From positions 1-54,424 of the forward strand of contig BDSY01000100.1 in NCBI GenBank assembly GCA_002897895.1: DNA of 54,424 nucleotides. The letters run 5' to 3'. Made by a program: the position numbers and the translations under genes. The stretch comes from a bacterium BMS3Abin06 (GTDB taxonomy: Bacteria > Nitrospirota > Thermodesulfovibrionia > UBA6902). The notes under the pieces were generated by a model, which was given only the letters and a program-made list of their open reading frames with translations, was not told the origin of the DNA and searched no databases. Positions 12,501 through 20,932 of this stretch are shown one piece after another; within the stretch, counting starts at the first letter, position 1; each line of letters opens with the position of its first letter.

Positions 12501-13454
12501 CGTCCATGTCCCGGGATTTTTATTTTCAACTCTTGTCACAAAATCTATATTTTCTCCGGGACCGGTTATCCAGTCTGCTATATAACCTCCGTCTTTATCA
12601 TGCTCATTGTTATCTTCAAATTTACTTCCGTAATTATTAAAATTCATCAATCCGAATCTGATCCTGTCCCACGTTTTTTGCACTACACCTGTAGGCTCTT
12701 CATCGCCGACTTGTACTTTGATAGTATAGGTGTCTTCAATATATGAGCTGTAATTCCAGAAATAGCTGGAACAGCTTCCGCTGCTGATAACATTAATCTC
12801 ACCGGAACTGATATAAAAACACCTTTGTCCGGTTTTGGGAGTGTACGGAGATGCATCCGCTATCTGCTTGAATTGATTTCTGTCCGGATTTTCAGCGCCT
12901 ATCAAATATTTAGCTGTTGCAGCATTTGCCCTGTTTACCGCCTTTCCGCCGACAAGCACCTTTCTTACAACATCTACTCTCCTCATTGTAAGCCAGTTCA
13001 GGAAATTACCGTCCCAGGTTCCGGAGGTGTCTTCATAGAAGTTTCCTCCTGCTGAAGTTGAATAAGAATATTGTTTGTCCGGATCAAAATATCCGTAATA
13101 TTCTTTATTCGGGTCAAAACTGTCGTCAGGGCAGTCGGTGCCGTATCCGCTGTAACCATTGGTTGAAATAGAATCACAGTCACAAGGCGACCAGCCTGAG
13201 CCGTCCCAGCACCACCAGAAATTTGATTGAAGCGGCACTCCCCTTGAATTTGATACATCAAAGTCCTTATAAGCAAACTCATTCATGGAACCTGAATTGT
13301 CAAGCAGCACCAGAACATTGGGTGTGACCTGCTGGGATACAAAAGGCGGATATGCCGTATAATCAATCATGTCCGCTGCAGTTGCTGTTTCTGCGCCGCC
13401 CGTTAAAACAAACTGTAATGCAATGATTAAAATTATTTTTACATATTTACACAT
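9507..13454 (-). CDS. pilY1: PilY1-type pilus tip adhesin, copy 1 (minor pilin operon)
   Basis: A 1315-residue secreted PilY1/PilC-family protein. An N-terminal signal peptide (to about 27) is followed by a von Willebrand A domain with MIDAS DNSGS at 52-56 and TDGES near 371. The C-terminal Neisseria_PilC beta-propeller spans about 770-1230, starting at VGANDGMLHAFN. A DxDxDxDxD calcium-type loop lies at 1001-1009 and RGD at 699-701. A His/Asp-rich loop (about 340-356) is bracketed by Cys340 and Cys362. PilY1 proteins cap type IV pili with the minor pilins, prime assembly and mediate adhesion. AGGAGGT precedes the ATG. The gene follows the small exported protein by 10 bases and overlaps the lipoprotein start. 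Confidence 0.93.
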   Translation of the reverse strand: MCKYVKIILIIALQFVLTGGAETATAADMIDYTAYPPFVSQQVTPNVLVLLDNSGSMNEFAYKDFDVSNSRGVPLQSNFWWCWDGSGWSPCDCDSISTNGYSGYGTDCPDDSFDPNKEYYGYFDPDKQYSYSTSAGGNFYEDTSGTWDGNFLNWLTMRRVDVVRKVLVGGKAVNRANAATAKYLIGAENPDRNQFKQIADASPYTPKTGQRCFYISSGEINVISSGSCSSYFWNYSSYIEDTYTIKVQVGDEEPTGVVQKTWDRIRFGLMNFNNYGSKFEDNNEHDKDGGYIADWITGPGENIDFVTRVENKNPGTWTPLAESLYEATRHFRAMSGVEGCHDGDHHDDGDHGQNHDPIQSKCQKNFVLIITDGESTKDRNVPGGSWGSTLTDPDGFDVKTSMDKIAENEGYSSQWNVSANNMDGTYYLEGVAYWAQTTDLRSDWDDTQNLTTYTVFAFDESPVGKDLLQKTAKYGGFRDYNDNDIPDLPSEWDEDGDDVPDNYFEAQEGSALEATLIKALTDILRRASSGTAVSVLATTGEGDGAIYQAYFFPEKLEDVESRNWLGYLHAFFVDRYGNLREDTDGDKTLDLKSDYIIEMEYDPDAGTKVNKYSDALNGDGEKDSDTPVSIGNLDSVNTLWDGGKKLWETSAGNRTIYSTIDGYTRILFNKSNTSDLPSLQAYLRAADQTEAENIIDWVRGDDLTGITDSGHTDGYRKRDLTIDGVNNVWKLGDIINSTPTVVGRPMENFDLLYGDTSYTGFRSTHLKRRQVVYVGANDGMLHAFNAGCFDAANKKFDESFCTDGQIKTLGEELWAFVPRGLLPHLKWLTDPDYTHVYYVDLKPKITDARIFTADDTHKNGWGTILIGGFRYGGKDISWTSGSDSYSASPEYFALDITDPLEPRLLWTFSDPWTVTSPGLGLSMTYPSVAKIGDEWFAIFGSGAVDYDTNSNLTSFQDGNVFALKISGGTDGVISTWTEDTNFWKILTGNSDTFMADPITVDVDIDYDVDVIYLGENYKQGSNWNALLRRITTNKGSQSTPSDWTLSTLGDVDSMAGNKDIVKRITSAPSSAMDGRAKLWVFFGTGEFLGSSDKNQTDAGAFYAIKDGCWDGDCTYSYTGLLDMSSATVDIDGTVSDISGACGGTVSTWSDLLSASYSCDGWAMYFDSLGETVDFTGNTLTHSGERVFTKPLVLGGLVTWASYIPGINECSYEGESNIYAVYYTTGSAYQGYVFQEQKDAADVVAGGGSSSINIDSVARVKKLGKGMPSSLSAQITSSGTSKGFAQQSTGAILEIESITPFSLKSAVSGWKSEQIP

Positions 13455-13464
13455 GGGTTACCTC

Positions 13465-13818
13465 CTAATGCCGTAATTCAAGCCCTTCAATTACTATTTC
13501 AATAACCCTGTCTCCGTAAATCCTTGCGCTTACATTTGCCGATTGAGCAGCTTTAAAGGCTTTAGTGTTCTTTATGATTTCCCCTCCCTGATACCTTATA
13601 ACAATATCGGGAGACAACTTGTACTTCCTGTCATTGATAACAACCGATTTGTCGGTTATATCGGTCATGACCCCCTCTGTCCAGTTCATTTCACTGGTTG
13701 AAGGCATGCCTTTTATTCCCTGGTTTCCTATTTCTTTAAAAAGCCTTACCTGCTGGCTCCATAGATTTCCCGGAAACATCAACAGGAAAAATATTATTAT
13801 CAGAACGGGTTTTTTCAT
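13465..13818 (-). CDS. Small exported protein between pilX and pilY1
   Basis: A 117-residue protein with a clear signal peptide (MKKPVLIIIFFLLMFPGNLWSQ, cleavage near 21-22) and a strand-rich mature part containing GVMTDITDKSVVINDRKY. I do not recognise the family. It lies 28 bases after pilX and 10 bases before pilY1-1 in the same operon, so a periplasmic role in pilus tip assembly or PilY1 handling is likely but inferred. No lipobox and no prepilin motif are present. Confidence 0.7.
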   Translation of the reverse strand: MKKPVLIIIFFLLMFPGNLWSQQVRLFKEIGNQGIKGMPSTSEMNWTEGVMTDITDKSVVINDRKYKLSPDIVIRYQGGEIIKNTKAFKAAQSANVSARIYGDRVIEIVIEGLELRH

Positions 13819-13845
13819 AATTTCCTCCGGTTATGTTTTAATTTT

Positions 13846-14367
13846 TTATTTGGGCACATACCTGTAAATCGCTCCAATGTCCGCCGTTGAGTCAGCCAGA
13901 TCAACGCCTGTTGAATTTATCCTGTAGAAGGCATAAAAATTACCGCTGATGCCTTTGCCGACGCCATCATAGCCTGATGCAAACTCCATGGCAGAGCCGG
14001 GTATCGGCCTGCTGTACATCCTGTCAATATCTACTGCCACGTTCCGGCCATCTATTGCAAATACGACATCATCATTGACGTCAGTGTCAAAAGCTACCGC
14101 CCTCAGCTCATTAGCTAAACTCGTATCGGTGACAATATTTACAAAACCCGTATTGTTATCTTCTCTGACAGTGTGTTCAATTACTGCCGTACTGATTTCA
14201 ACTCCCGCCTCTGCCCTGGAAATATTTCTTTCCCTGAGACGGATGTTTCCTGAAAGCATATTTTCTATAGAGCTTGTTCCTATAGCCGCAAGGCCGATTA
14301 CAGTAAGCACAAGCAGCAGAAGCAAAACAGTAACGAGAATATAACCATTATCTTCTTTTTTCAACAT
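13846..14367 (-). CDS. pilX: PilX-type minor pilin / pilus assembly protein
   Basis: 173 residues. A charged leader MLKKEDNG precedes the hydrophobic stretch YILVTVLLLLLVLTVIGLAA, followed by SSIENMLSGNIRLRERN and RAEAGVE. That is the PilX_N pattern, in which the residues around AEAG replace the usual Glu5 signature of other pilins. In Pseudomonas-type systems PilX joins PilV, PilW and FimU in the tip complex that recruits PilY1. Position between pilW and the exported protein matches the canonical order. Confidence 0.85.
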   Translation of the reverse strand: MLKKEDNGYILVTVLLLLLVLTVIGLAAIGTSSIENMLSGNIRLRERNISRAEAGVEISTAVIEHTVREDNNTGFVNIVTDTSLANELRAVAFDTDVNDDVVFAIDGRNVAVDIDRMYSRPIPGSAMEFASGYDGVGKGISGNFYAFYRINSTGVDLADSTADIGAIYRYVPK

Positions 14368-14380
14368 TATGCTAACCTCC

Positions 14381-15421
14381 CTAATTTCTCATTGTTACCA
14401 ATGTCTGCCACCATCTGCGCCTGAAACTGTCATTTGTCGCGGCATGACTGCGGTTTTCTATCAAACCCGGTGGATTGCCGAGCCCTGCATAATTAACGTC
14501 CGCTTTGTCGGCCCTTGCAAGAACATTGACTCGAATAGCCCTGATGTCTGCAGGGTCGGCCACTGCCGAACCGTTTATGAAATCTCCTCCATCAAGCATA
14601 TTATTGTTATTGAGGTCATCTATCTCGCCGTCATTATCCGCGTCTACTGCATACGCAAACTGAAGGTCTTCTATGTTTTCAGCAATGGCATCGTCATCAG
14701 AGCCTGCTATGCCTGCACAATTGGTGATATCGGCATTTCTTCGTATTCTGCGGAGGGTTGAATTAGCGTCTACACAAAATGTGATGTCCTCAACAAGGTA
14801 AACGGGTCTTCCGACATCACACTGAGTATCGCTATCCGTATCCAGAAGCGGAAAGTCCTGTATCAGCGAACGGTCAAGGGTTATGTCGGCGCTTGCGACA
14901 CAACTGCCGTTAGTTATAGTACAGGCTGATACCTGGACAAACTGAACTCCATCAATACTTAAAAGACTTCTGTCCGAAGCAGCATTGACGGCAACATTAC
15001 CGGAATAGTTTATTCTAATCGCTGTAGCATCCAGAGGCACAACAGCCGGACAGGTTACTGCACCGCCTCCGGCAGGCCAGAGTTGGCCTATCCTTCTGAA
15101 GCCTCCAACAATTGTAATCGCATCAGGTGCGCCTGTGCCGCCCTCAACAGGAGTTACAATGGTTGTGAATCCATTGATCGGATCCTGGTTCATGCTTGCA
15201 GGGACCCCGTAACCCGCGCTTCTTATGGCATCCGCAATCAGGTCATGGGCTATCTTTGATTGAGTGTTTATCTCCGATACGCTCTCCTGCGCAACATACG
15301 AGCGATTTTGCGATATATATGTTGCAGTAGCGGCTGAAATCAGGACAAAGCCGATGACAATGGCAATCAGCATCTCTACAAGTGTGTACCCCTTATCGTT
15401 TTTATGGTATAGCATTTTCAT
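14381..15421 (-). CDS. pilW: PilW-type minor pilin
   Basis: 346 residues with a class III prepilin leader. Leader peptidase would cut in DKG|YTLVEMLIA, leaving Tyr as the first mature residue and Glu5 in VEML, followed by the usual hydrophobic helix. The large strand-rich C-terminal domain has several Cys pairs and a Ca-binding-like NDGEIDDLNNNN run. PilW is a core component of the minor pilin tip complex. Its first 20 bases overlap the end of pilV, so the genes are translationally coupled. Confidence 0.87.
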   Translation of the reverse strand: MKMLYHKNDKGYTLVEMLIAIVIGFVLISAATATYISQNRSYVAQESVSEINTQSKIAHDLIADAIRSAGYGVPASMNQDPINGFTTIVTPVEGGTGAPDAITIVGGFRRIGQLWPAGGGAVTCPAVVPLDATAIRINYSGNVAVNAASDRSLLSIDGVQFVQVSACTITNGSCVASADITLDRSLIQDFPLLDTDSDTQCDVGRPVYLVEDITFCVDANSTLRRIRRNADITNCAGIAGSDDDAIAENIEDLQFAYAVDADNDGEIDDLNNNNMLDGGDFINGSAVADPADIRAIRVNVLARADKADVNYAGLGNPPGLIENRSHAATNDSFRRRWWQTLVTMRN

Positions 15422-15875
15422 CCCACCTTAATGAATCGATTGTTACGGAGTGAGTTACTCCGTTTTTGTCCGACCAGCATGTTCTTGCCCGGATCGCTGT
15501 GGATCTTACCGCCGCTGTTCCGTCAGGAACAACGGAGCATGCAGCTGTAAGACTCGCCCCACAGGTACTATCATCACTTGTCAGGTTCAGGGCGGCGCAA
15601 TTCGCAAAGACCCACCATCTCTTTGTAAAACTTATCCCACCGGATATAGCCGTTCCAGCGGTAGGCGTATCTGTTCCATTGGCCAAATCAGCATACGGGG
15701 TGCCTTTCAACTGCTCGACTATCTCCTGGCTCAGGCTTGTGGCGGTTCTCACTTCCCTGCTGCCGGCATTGCCGGTGATTGCATAGTACTGCATTCCCAT
15801 TACTCCAAGCATTCCGAGAAGTAATATCACCATTGCAACCATTACCTCAACTAATGTGAAACCATATTTGTTCAT
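15402..15875 (-). CDS. pilV: PilV-type minor pilin
   Basis: About 157 residues from the start chosen here. The prepilin signature is MNKYG|FTLVEVMVAMVILLLG, with Gly at -1, Phe at +1 and Glu5. I place the start at the ATG at 15875 because it gives a normal 5-residue leader. An in-frame ATG at 15920, inside the end of the upstream gene, would add 15 residues encoded by an AACAATGAACA-type repeat. Neither start has a strong ribosome binding site, so reinitiation after the upstream stop is plausible. The C-terminal domain contains four Cys. Confidence 0.85.
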   Translation of the reverse strand: MNKYGFTLVEVMVAMVILLLGMLGVMGMQYYAITGNAGSREVRTATSLSQEIVEQLKGTPYADLANGTDTPTAGTAISGGISFTKRWWVFANCAALNLTSDDSTCGASLTAACSVVPDGTAAVRSTAIRARTCWSDKNGVTHSVTIDSLRWDENAIP

Positions 15876-15901
15876 CGTTCTCTGTTCATTGTTTATTGTT
15901 C

Positions 15902-16525
15902 TCAATTTATCTCCGTCCATCCTGTATTGCCTGTATCGTCTTCATCACCCTCCCACATAAATAAGTCGATCAGCCCCGCTGCATTAACAAGCTCGACACA
16001 AAATGCATAACCCCTGCCAATGTGCTGCAGATATGCTGTGCCGCTCGGATTTGCCGAGCCGTCTGGCAGAAAGTTGAAATTTATTGCATTACTTATAGCA
16101 TTACCATCCGGGTTATTGGGAGGAACGATTGCAAAATTGCCGGTGTCTAGGACAACATCATTCCCATATTCATTTTGAATATTAATAACTTTGGCTGTTG
16201 TTGTATTTCCATATCCGTCCGCTGTATCTAAAAGAGAGCCATTGCCGTTTCCATCAAAACCGATTCTGTAAATATTTTCACTTGAGGAGCTTTCATTAAA
16301 TGTAATTAAATAAGTCCGGTTTTCCTTGATTGCCATTGTCCTTGCAAGCCTCATGTTCTGTAAAAGATCACTTGCTGCTCTTCTTACCGAGCTTTTGGCG
16401 GCAAACCTTCCATATTCCGGTACACCTATGGCAGCAAGAATTGCGATAATGGACATTACGACTACAAGCTCCACAAGTGTTATGCCTTTTTTCTCTCTTA
16501 TTATGGCGATATTCATCATGTCCAT
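15902..16525 (-). CDS. fimU: GspH/FimT-type pseudopilin, first gene of the minor pilin operon
   Basis: 207 residues with a prepilin motif at KKG|ITLVELVVVMSIIAILAAI (Glu5 present), then SSVRRAASDLLQNMRLARTMAIKENR. That arrangement is typical of the GspH/FimT/FimU family, with a beta-rich C-terminal head. In Pseudomonas the FimU protein links the PilV-W-X tip complex to the major pilin. It is the promoter-proximal gene here, about 90 bases downstream of a conserved upstream cassette. The gene symbol is by position and motif; FimT is an alternative name. Confidence 0.86.
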   Translation of the reverse strand: MDMMNIAIIREKKGITLVELVVVMSIIAILAAIGVPEYGRFAAKSSVRRAASDLLQNMRLARTMAIKENRTYLITFNESSSSENIYRIGFDGNGNGSLLDTADGYGNTTTAKVINIQNEYGNDVVLDTGNFAIVPPNNPDGNAISNAINFNFLPDGSANPSGTAYLQHIGRGYAFCVELVNAAGLIDLFMWEGDEDDTGNTGWTEIN

Positions 16526-16530
16526 TGATT

Positions 16531-16640
16531 AGCAAATATGATGCTAAAAACAAAAAGATTATTTTTAAAGGAGTTAGTCTGATTTGATATGATTGTTGTG
16601 TAATCCGGTTCATAGAATTATGTAATTCGTTACATAATTC
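16531..16640 (-). promoter_or_regulatory. Shared upstream cassette, copy A (minor pilin operon)
   Basis: About 110 bp nearly identical to the regions upstream of PilY1-2 and PilY1-3. It contains AGCAAATATGATGCT at the gene-proximal end and an inverted repeat GAATTATGTAA-ttcg-TTACATAATTC (16615-16640) at the distal end, preceded by TGTAATccggTTCATA. Repeated ATGTAA half-sites suggest an operator for a dimeric regulator. I cannot fix a -10/-35 with confidence. Confidence 0.65.
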
Positions 16641-16647
16641 CCAGGAT

Positions 16648-16690
16648 AAAAAAGCCCTTTCCCTCCCCCCTTGACGGGGCAAGGAAAGGG
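16648..16690 (-). terminator. Hairpin terminator after PilY1-2
   Basis: On the minus strand CCCTTTCC (16683-16690 complement) pairs with GGAAAGGG (16655-16662 complement), with an inner GC stem and a TTGAC-type loop. It is followed by a run of six T. It lies downstream of PilY1-2 and just upstream of the minor-pilin cassette, so it should isolate the two transcripts. A near-identical copy follows PilY1-3. Confidence 0.75.
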
Positions 16691-16757
16691 TGAAGTAACC
16701 GTTCACGGGTTATGTTTGTTTACCTTTGCTGATTACAAACACCGCAATGGAAAGACT

Positions 16758-16894
16758 AAAATCCCCTCTTGAGAGGGGTGCAGGGGTGTGTTTGCAACGC
16801 AAAACATGAAAGAGATCAGACTGGATAAAGACACACACCCCTTAATCCCCTCTCAAGAGGGGAAAACTGATAACCGCCCCCCGTGAACGGTTAC
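16758..16894 (-). repeat. Palindrome-ended repeat element, copy 2 (inverted relative to copy 1)
   Basis: Read on the minus strand it begins CCGTTCACGGGGGG and ends with the same CCCCTGCACCCCTCTC block as copy 1 at 8424-8605. The centre is different and about 45 bp shorter. The two copies bracket the whole minor-pilin/PilY1-1 operon in opposite orientations. Confidence 0.7.
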
Positions 16895-16928
16895 AGGGTG
16901 AAGATGAAAAACGGATTTTTAATAATAC

Positions 16929-19900
16929 TCAGGGTATCGGCTTATTCGCCCAGCCTATGGTGTCACTTTTCAGAGAAATCGGGTTGATACTCTCCATTTG
17001 AAGGATACTGCCGGTTACCTGCTGGGCAAATCCCATAGTTCCGCCACTTGATGTTATCTGCGCGCTGACGGATGATATTACTTCCCCTTCCAGTTTTTTG
17101 ACTCTTGCAATATTAGTATTATCATAAGTGGGTGTTTCCAGATCAGCGTCATCTTGCTGTTCCCTGAATACATAATTCTGGTAAGCAGAGCCTGTCTTAT
17201 AATAAATTGCATATAGATTGCTTTCTCCTCCGGAAGAGCAGGCGCTGTCATCAGGTATGAAGGTTGTCCATGTTACAAGCCCGCCGATGACAAGTGGTTT
17301 TGAGACCACCCTTTCACCATCATGAGTGAGAGTTTCGCCGGTGAAATCTTCCTCTTCCACAAGATCATCAAAATACATTGCCCAACCATCACAATTGTAT
17401 GAAGCGCTTAATAAATCCGACCATGTGGATACTGTTGTTTCGTCGCAGGGAGTGATACCCGTTACACTGCCGTCTATACCCACTTCAGCATCGGATATAT
17501 CCAGCAGGCTTGTATAAGAGGACCCACAACTTCCATTCCAGCAGCCGTCCTTGATTGCATAAAAAGCGCCTGTATCGTCCTGGTTTTTGTCTGATGCGCC
17601 AAGGAACTCTCCTGTCCCGAAAAAGAGCCAGAGGTTTGCCCTGTTATCCATTGCTGCGGTGGGAGCTGCGGTGATTCTTTTTATATCATCTTTGCTGCCG
17701 GCAATGGCGTTTATATCTCCAAGAGTCGAAAGTGTCCAGTCTGATGGCGTGCTCTCTGAACCCTTGTTTGTAGTTATCCTGCGCAAAAGGGTATTCGGGT
17801 TATTGCCTGCATCCCGATAGTTCTCCCCAAAATATATCACATCCGTGTCATAGTCAATATCAACATCAACACTAATCGGATCTGCCATAAATGTGTCTGA
17901 ATTGCCGGTTGATATCTTCCAGAAGTTTGTGTCTTCAGTCCAGGTATTGATAACCCCGTCTGTTCCGGCTGAGATTTTCAGGACAAAGATATTTCCATTC
18001 TGGAAGCTTGTAAGGTTTGAGCTTGTATCATAGTCAACGGCTCCTGATCCGAAGATTGCAAACCACTCGTCTCCGATTTTCGCAACAGAAGGATAAGTCA
18101 TGCTGAGACCGAGACCGGGGTCTGAAAATGTCCATAAAAGTCTTGGACTCAAAGGGTCGGTAATATCAAGGGCAAAATACTCAGGGGAGGCGCTGTAGCT
18201 GTCTGATCCTGATGTCCAGCTTATATCCTTCCCCCCGTAGCGGAATCCGCCGATGAGTATGGTCCCCCAGCCGTTTTTGTGAGTAGTGTCAGCCGTGAAG
18301 ATTTTTGCATCTGTTATCTTTGGCTTTGCATCAACATAGTACACATGGGTATAGTCAGGGTCTGTCAGCCATTTCATATGGGGCAACAGGCCGCGCGGTA
18401 TGAACGCCCAGAGCTCTTCGCCAAGGGCGTAACTTCCTGTAGTGCAGTCGCCGTTGTTATCAATAGGGCCGGTGCAATATGCATCATTTTTCTCGCTGTA
18501 GTAACCTGAGTTAAATGCATGAAGCATGCCGTCATTTGCGCCCACGTAAGCTACCTGCCTTCTTTTTAAATGCTCTGATCTGAAACCGGTATAAGAAGCG
18601 TCCCCGTAAAGGAGGTCATAGTTTTCCATCGGCCTGCCCACAACAGTGGGAGTTGAATTGATTATGTCGCCGAGCTTCCATACATGTGTATCGCTGTCGA
18701 TAGTGATGCTCCTCTGTCTGTAACCGTCAGGATGACCGGCATCTGTTGTATATGCTTTAAAGTCATTTCCGGTCACATCGTTAGTAAAATCATATCCGCG
18801 GATCCAGTCGATAATATTCACTGCTTCCGTCTGATCCGCTGCCCTGAGATATGGCTGCAATGTCAAAGAGTTTGTGGTTTCAAGGCTAATCTTAGTGTAT
18901 CCATTGGTGGTTGTATAGATAGTCCTGTCGTCCGGATTTTTTTTCCAAAGTTCGTTGGCGCCGTCCCAGACAGAGGTACCGTCCGCATTCAGAGCCTTAA
19001 TATTTCCAAGCCACTTCCGGGGACTGAGGTTTTCCATTTTTTGCGGATAGAAATATGCCTGATAAAGCGCTCCATCTCCTGCCCCTGCATTGGCCGGCAC
19101 GCCTGCAGCAGTGCCGGAAGAAACACTGTCAAGTATAGCGTAGATGGCATTTATAAGCGCACCCTCAAGCTGATAACCATCTATTGCCTCATAGAATGTG
19201 TCATTGTACCCGTTTACATCATTGTCACTGTCATACTCGCCCGCCAGATCGGGCAAAAAATCTCCATTGCTGTCTATAAAACCTCCGTTCCTTGCCGCGC
19301 CTCCTCCTGACGCCGCACACCAGTTCAGGAGCCTTTTAGCATCAGGCGAGCCGCTGCCGAAGTTTGCATAGATGAAATAATGGGTAAGATACTGCTCGTC
19401 CGGAAGGTCGGGATAGGTTGCGTCATCTCTGAGGTCTCTGTATTTTTCAGCAGAAGCGCTAAGATCCACATGTCCCCAAAGGGCAACTTCATCAATATAG
19501 TGGGAGCCGTTTAAAGTCCAGAAGTAGTCGCTTCCTTCCCAGCCGGGCAGAGCGCCTGTGCCATCAGTATAAGTTGTATTAAATGCATCGGACAGCGTCG
19601 TGGTATCAATATTCCTGTCAGTAGTGGGCTCTCCATCCGTAATAGTTATGACAAAGCTTTTGGCGCATGGAGTCCAGTCAGTATCAGTAGCCGGATCATC
19701 CGCATAGTTATACGGGTCTACGCCGTTACCAACCGGATAAGAGCCGTCCGGGTATAAAGCGCCGGTGCCCCTTTGCTGGAAGTAACCTGTTGCCGTCCAG
19801 AGTGATTCGGCAATAGGTGTAGCAGGTGTCAAAGGAATATTATTTGCAATTAATTTAACTATAGCCTCTGCTCTTGTTAATGTCTCTGCTGTACCGTTTA

Positions 19901-20921
19901 TTGTTACCGTTACATTATTGTCATAATACCCGCACGGAACCACTACTATCCCGCCTTCAACATTGACCTTGTCTATAAAAGGTTCAGGCAGTTCTCCATG
20001 ATGGGTGCCGGTACACTGGAATGTCTCTGTATACATCCCCCCGTGCCCGTCATGCCCGCATCCATGCTCTTCACTTGTATCACCTGGATCAGGGTTGTCA
20101 TACTGCGCCTGGTCGGAGATAAATTCAAGCCCCCATCTCACATTGTCGCCAACCATCTGGACTACACCCTCTGGCTCTGAATCCCTGTGCACTATGACCT
20201 TTTTATCATTTGTACTGTCATAAGTTGGGCCGACGCTAAAGGCAGAGACATCAGTCAAAGTTATTGGTTCCGGCATCGGGGCATGTTCATCAGTGATATC
20301 TATAAGGTCGTTATTAAAGGTGAATGTTGTGCTGTTCGTGCTCATGCAGCCACCTCCCAGTGGTGAAACATCACAGAGCACATCATCAGGAACCTCCTTT
20401 TGATAACCATCATATCCGGTAAATGCCTTCTGTCCCAGGAGGTCATGAGGATCTCCGGTGACGCCGATCCTCGCTCTTGTCTTTCCTCCAACAATAACCT
20501 TCTTTAATATGTCTACCCTCCTCATTGTAAGCCAGTTCAGGAAATTGCCCTTCCAGTCGGCAGTTGTAGCGCCTGTTGTTGTCCACTCTCCATTGATACT
20601 GTCATATATATACCACTCATCAGGCTCAAAATAGCCGTAGTAAGTCTTGGTTGAATCAAAACCCTGACTTACTGGTATCAGTGTGTCATCTCTATAGTCT
20701 GCACTCGTTACCTGATTGTAATCAAAATCATATGCAAAGTAGAACTGGGAGAAAGAGGTATCGACATTGAGGAGGACATTCGGCTTTGTCAGCGTGCCGC
20801 TGAATGGCGGAAATGCCGTATATTGAGATATGCCCGGGGAAGCGGAAAAAGCCTCATTTATCCGGAACGGAAAAACAGACAGTATTAGAATTACCACGTA
20901 TATTTTTGTTTTTTTTAACAT
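16929..20921 (-). CDS. PilY1-type pilus tip adhesin, copy 2
   Basis: About 1330 residues from the ATG at 20921, chosen because MLKKTKIYVVILILSVF starts a normal signal peptide and matches PilY1-3. The frame stays open upstream to a TTG at 20969, through a G10 tract (separate entry). The vWA-like N-terminal region has DTSFS at 54-58 as the DxSxS MIDAS motif. A His/Cys-rich loop lies near residues 285-310 (HGCGHDGHGG). The C-terminal beta-propeller contains VGANDGMLHAFN and the DVDIDYDTD calcium-type loop. The RGD of the other two copies is RGY here. The N-terminal two-thirds resembles copy 3, while long propeller stretches are identical to copy 1. It is its own transcription unit. Confidence 0.92.
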   Translation of the reverse strand: MLKKTKIYVVILILSVFPFRINEAFSASPGISQYTAFPPFSGTLTKPNVLLNVDTSFSQFYFAYDFDYNQVTSADYRDDTLIPVSQGFDSTKTYYGYFEPDEWYIYDSINGEWTTTGATTADWKGNFLNWLTMRRVDILKKVIVGGKTRARIGVTGDPHDLLGQKAFTGYDGYQKEVPDDVLCDVSPLGGGCMSTNSTTFTFNNDLIDITDEHAPMPEPITLTDVSAFSVGPTYDSTNDKKVIVHRDSEPEGVVQMVGDNVRWGLEFISDQAQYDNPDPGDTSEEHGCGHDGHGGMYTETFQCTGTHHGELPEPFIDKVNVEGGIVVVPCGYYDNNVTVTINGTAETLTRAEAIVKLIANNIPLTPATPIAESLWTATGYFQQRGTGALYPDGSYPVGNGVDPYNYADDPATDTDWTPCAKSFVITITDGEPTTDRNIDTTTLSDAFNTTYTDGTGALPGWEGSDYFWTLNGSHYIDEVALWGHVDLSASAEKYRDLRDDATYPDLPDEQYLTHYFIYANFGSGSPDAKRLLNWCAASGGGAARNGGFIDSNGDFLPDLAGEYDSDNDVNGYNDTFYEAIDGYQLEGALINAIYAILDSVSSGTAAGVPANAGAGDGALYQAYFYPQKMENLSPRKWLGNIKALNADGTSVWDGANELWKKNPDDRTIYTTTNGYTKISLETTNSLTLQPYLRAADQTEAVNIIDWIRGYDFTNDVTGNDFKAYTTDAGHPDGYRQRSITIDSDTHVWKLGDIINSTPTVVGRPMENYDLLYGDASYTGFRSEHLKRRQVAYVGANDGMLHAFNSGYYSEKNDAYCTGPIDNNGDCTTGSYALGEELWAFIPRGLLPHMKWLTDPDYTHVYYVDAKPKITDAKIFTADTTHKNGWGTILIGGFRYGGKDISWTSGSDSYSASPEYFALDITDPLSPRLLWTFSDPGLGLSMTYPSVAKIGDEWFAIFGSGAVDYDTSSNLTSFQNGNIFVLKISAGTDGVINTWTEDTNFWKISTGNSDTFMADPISVDVDIDYDTDVIYFGENYRDAGNNPNTLLRRITTNKGSESTPSDWTLSTLGDINAIAGSKDDIKRITAAPTAAMDNRANLWLFFGTGEFLGASDKNQDDTGAFYAIKDGCWNGSCGSSYTSLLDISDAEVGIDGSVTGITPCDETTVSTWSDLLSASYNCDGWAMYFDDLVEEEDFTGETLTHDGERVVSKPLVIGGLVTWTTFIPDDSACSSGGESNLYAIYYKTGSAYQNYVFREQQDDADLETPTYDNTNIARVKKLEGEVISSVSAQITSSGGTMGFAQQVTGSILQMESINPISLKSDTIGWANKPIP

Positions 20922-20922
20922 T

Positions 20923-20932
20923 CCCCCCCCCC
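20923..20932 (-). repeat. G10 homopolymer tract at the PilY1-2 start
   Basis: Ten consecutive G on the coding strand end one base before the chosen ATG. PilY1-3 has GAGGAGGGAGTGAAA at the same place, so the tract replaces a normal ribosome binding site. Length changes would alter the Shine-Dalgarno spacing, or the frame if translation starts at an upstream ATG or TTG. Confidence 0.85.

Noticed and set aside
12378-12746. Plus-strand frame opposite PilY1-1
   Set aside because: It is the antisense of the His/Asp-rich PilY1 loop region; the minus-strand gene has signal peptide, domains and ribosome binding site.
18684-19310. Long plus-strand frame opposite PilY1-2
   Set aside because: Arises from strand-biased composition of the PilY1 coding sequence; no motif or ribosome binding site.
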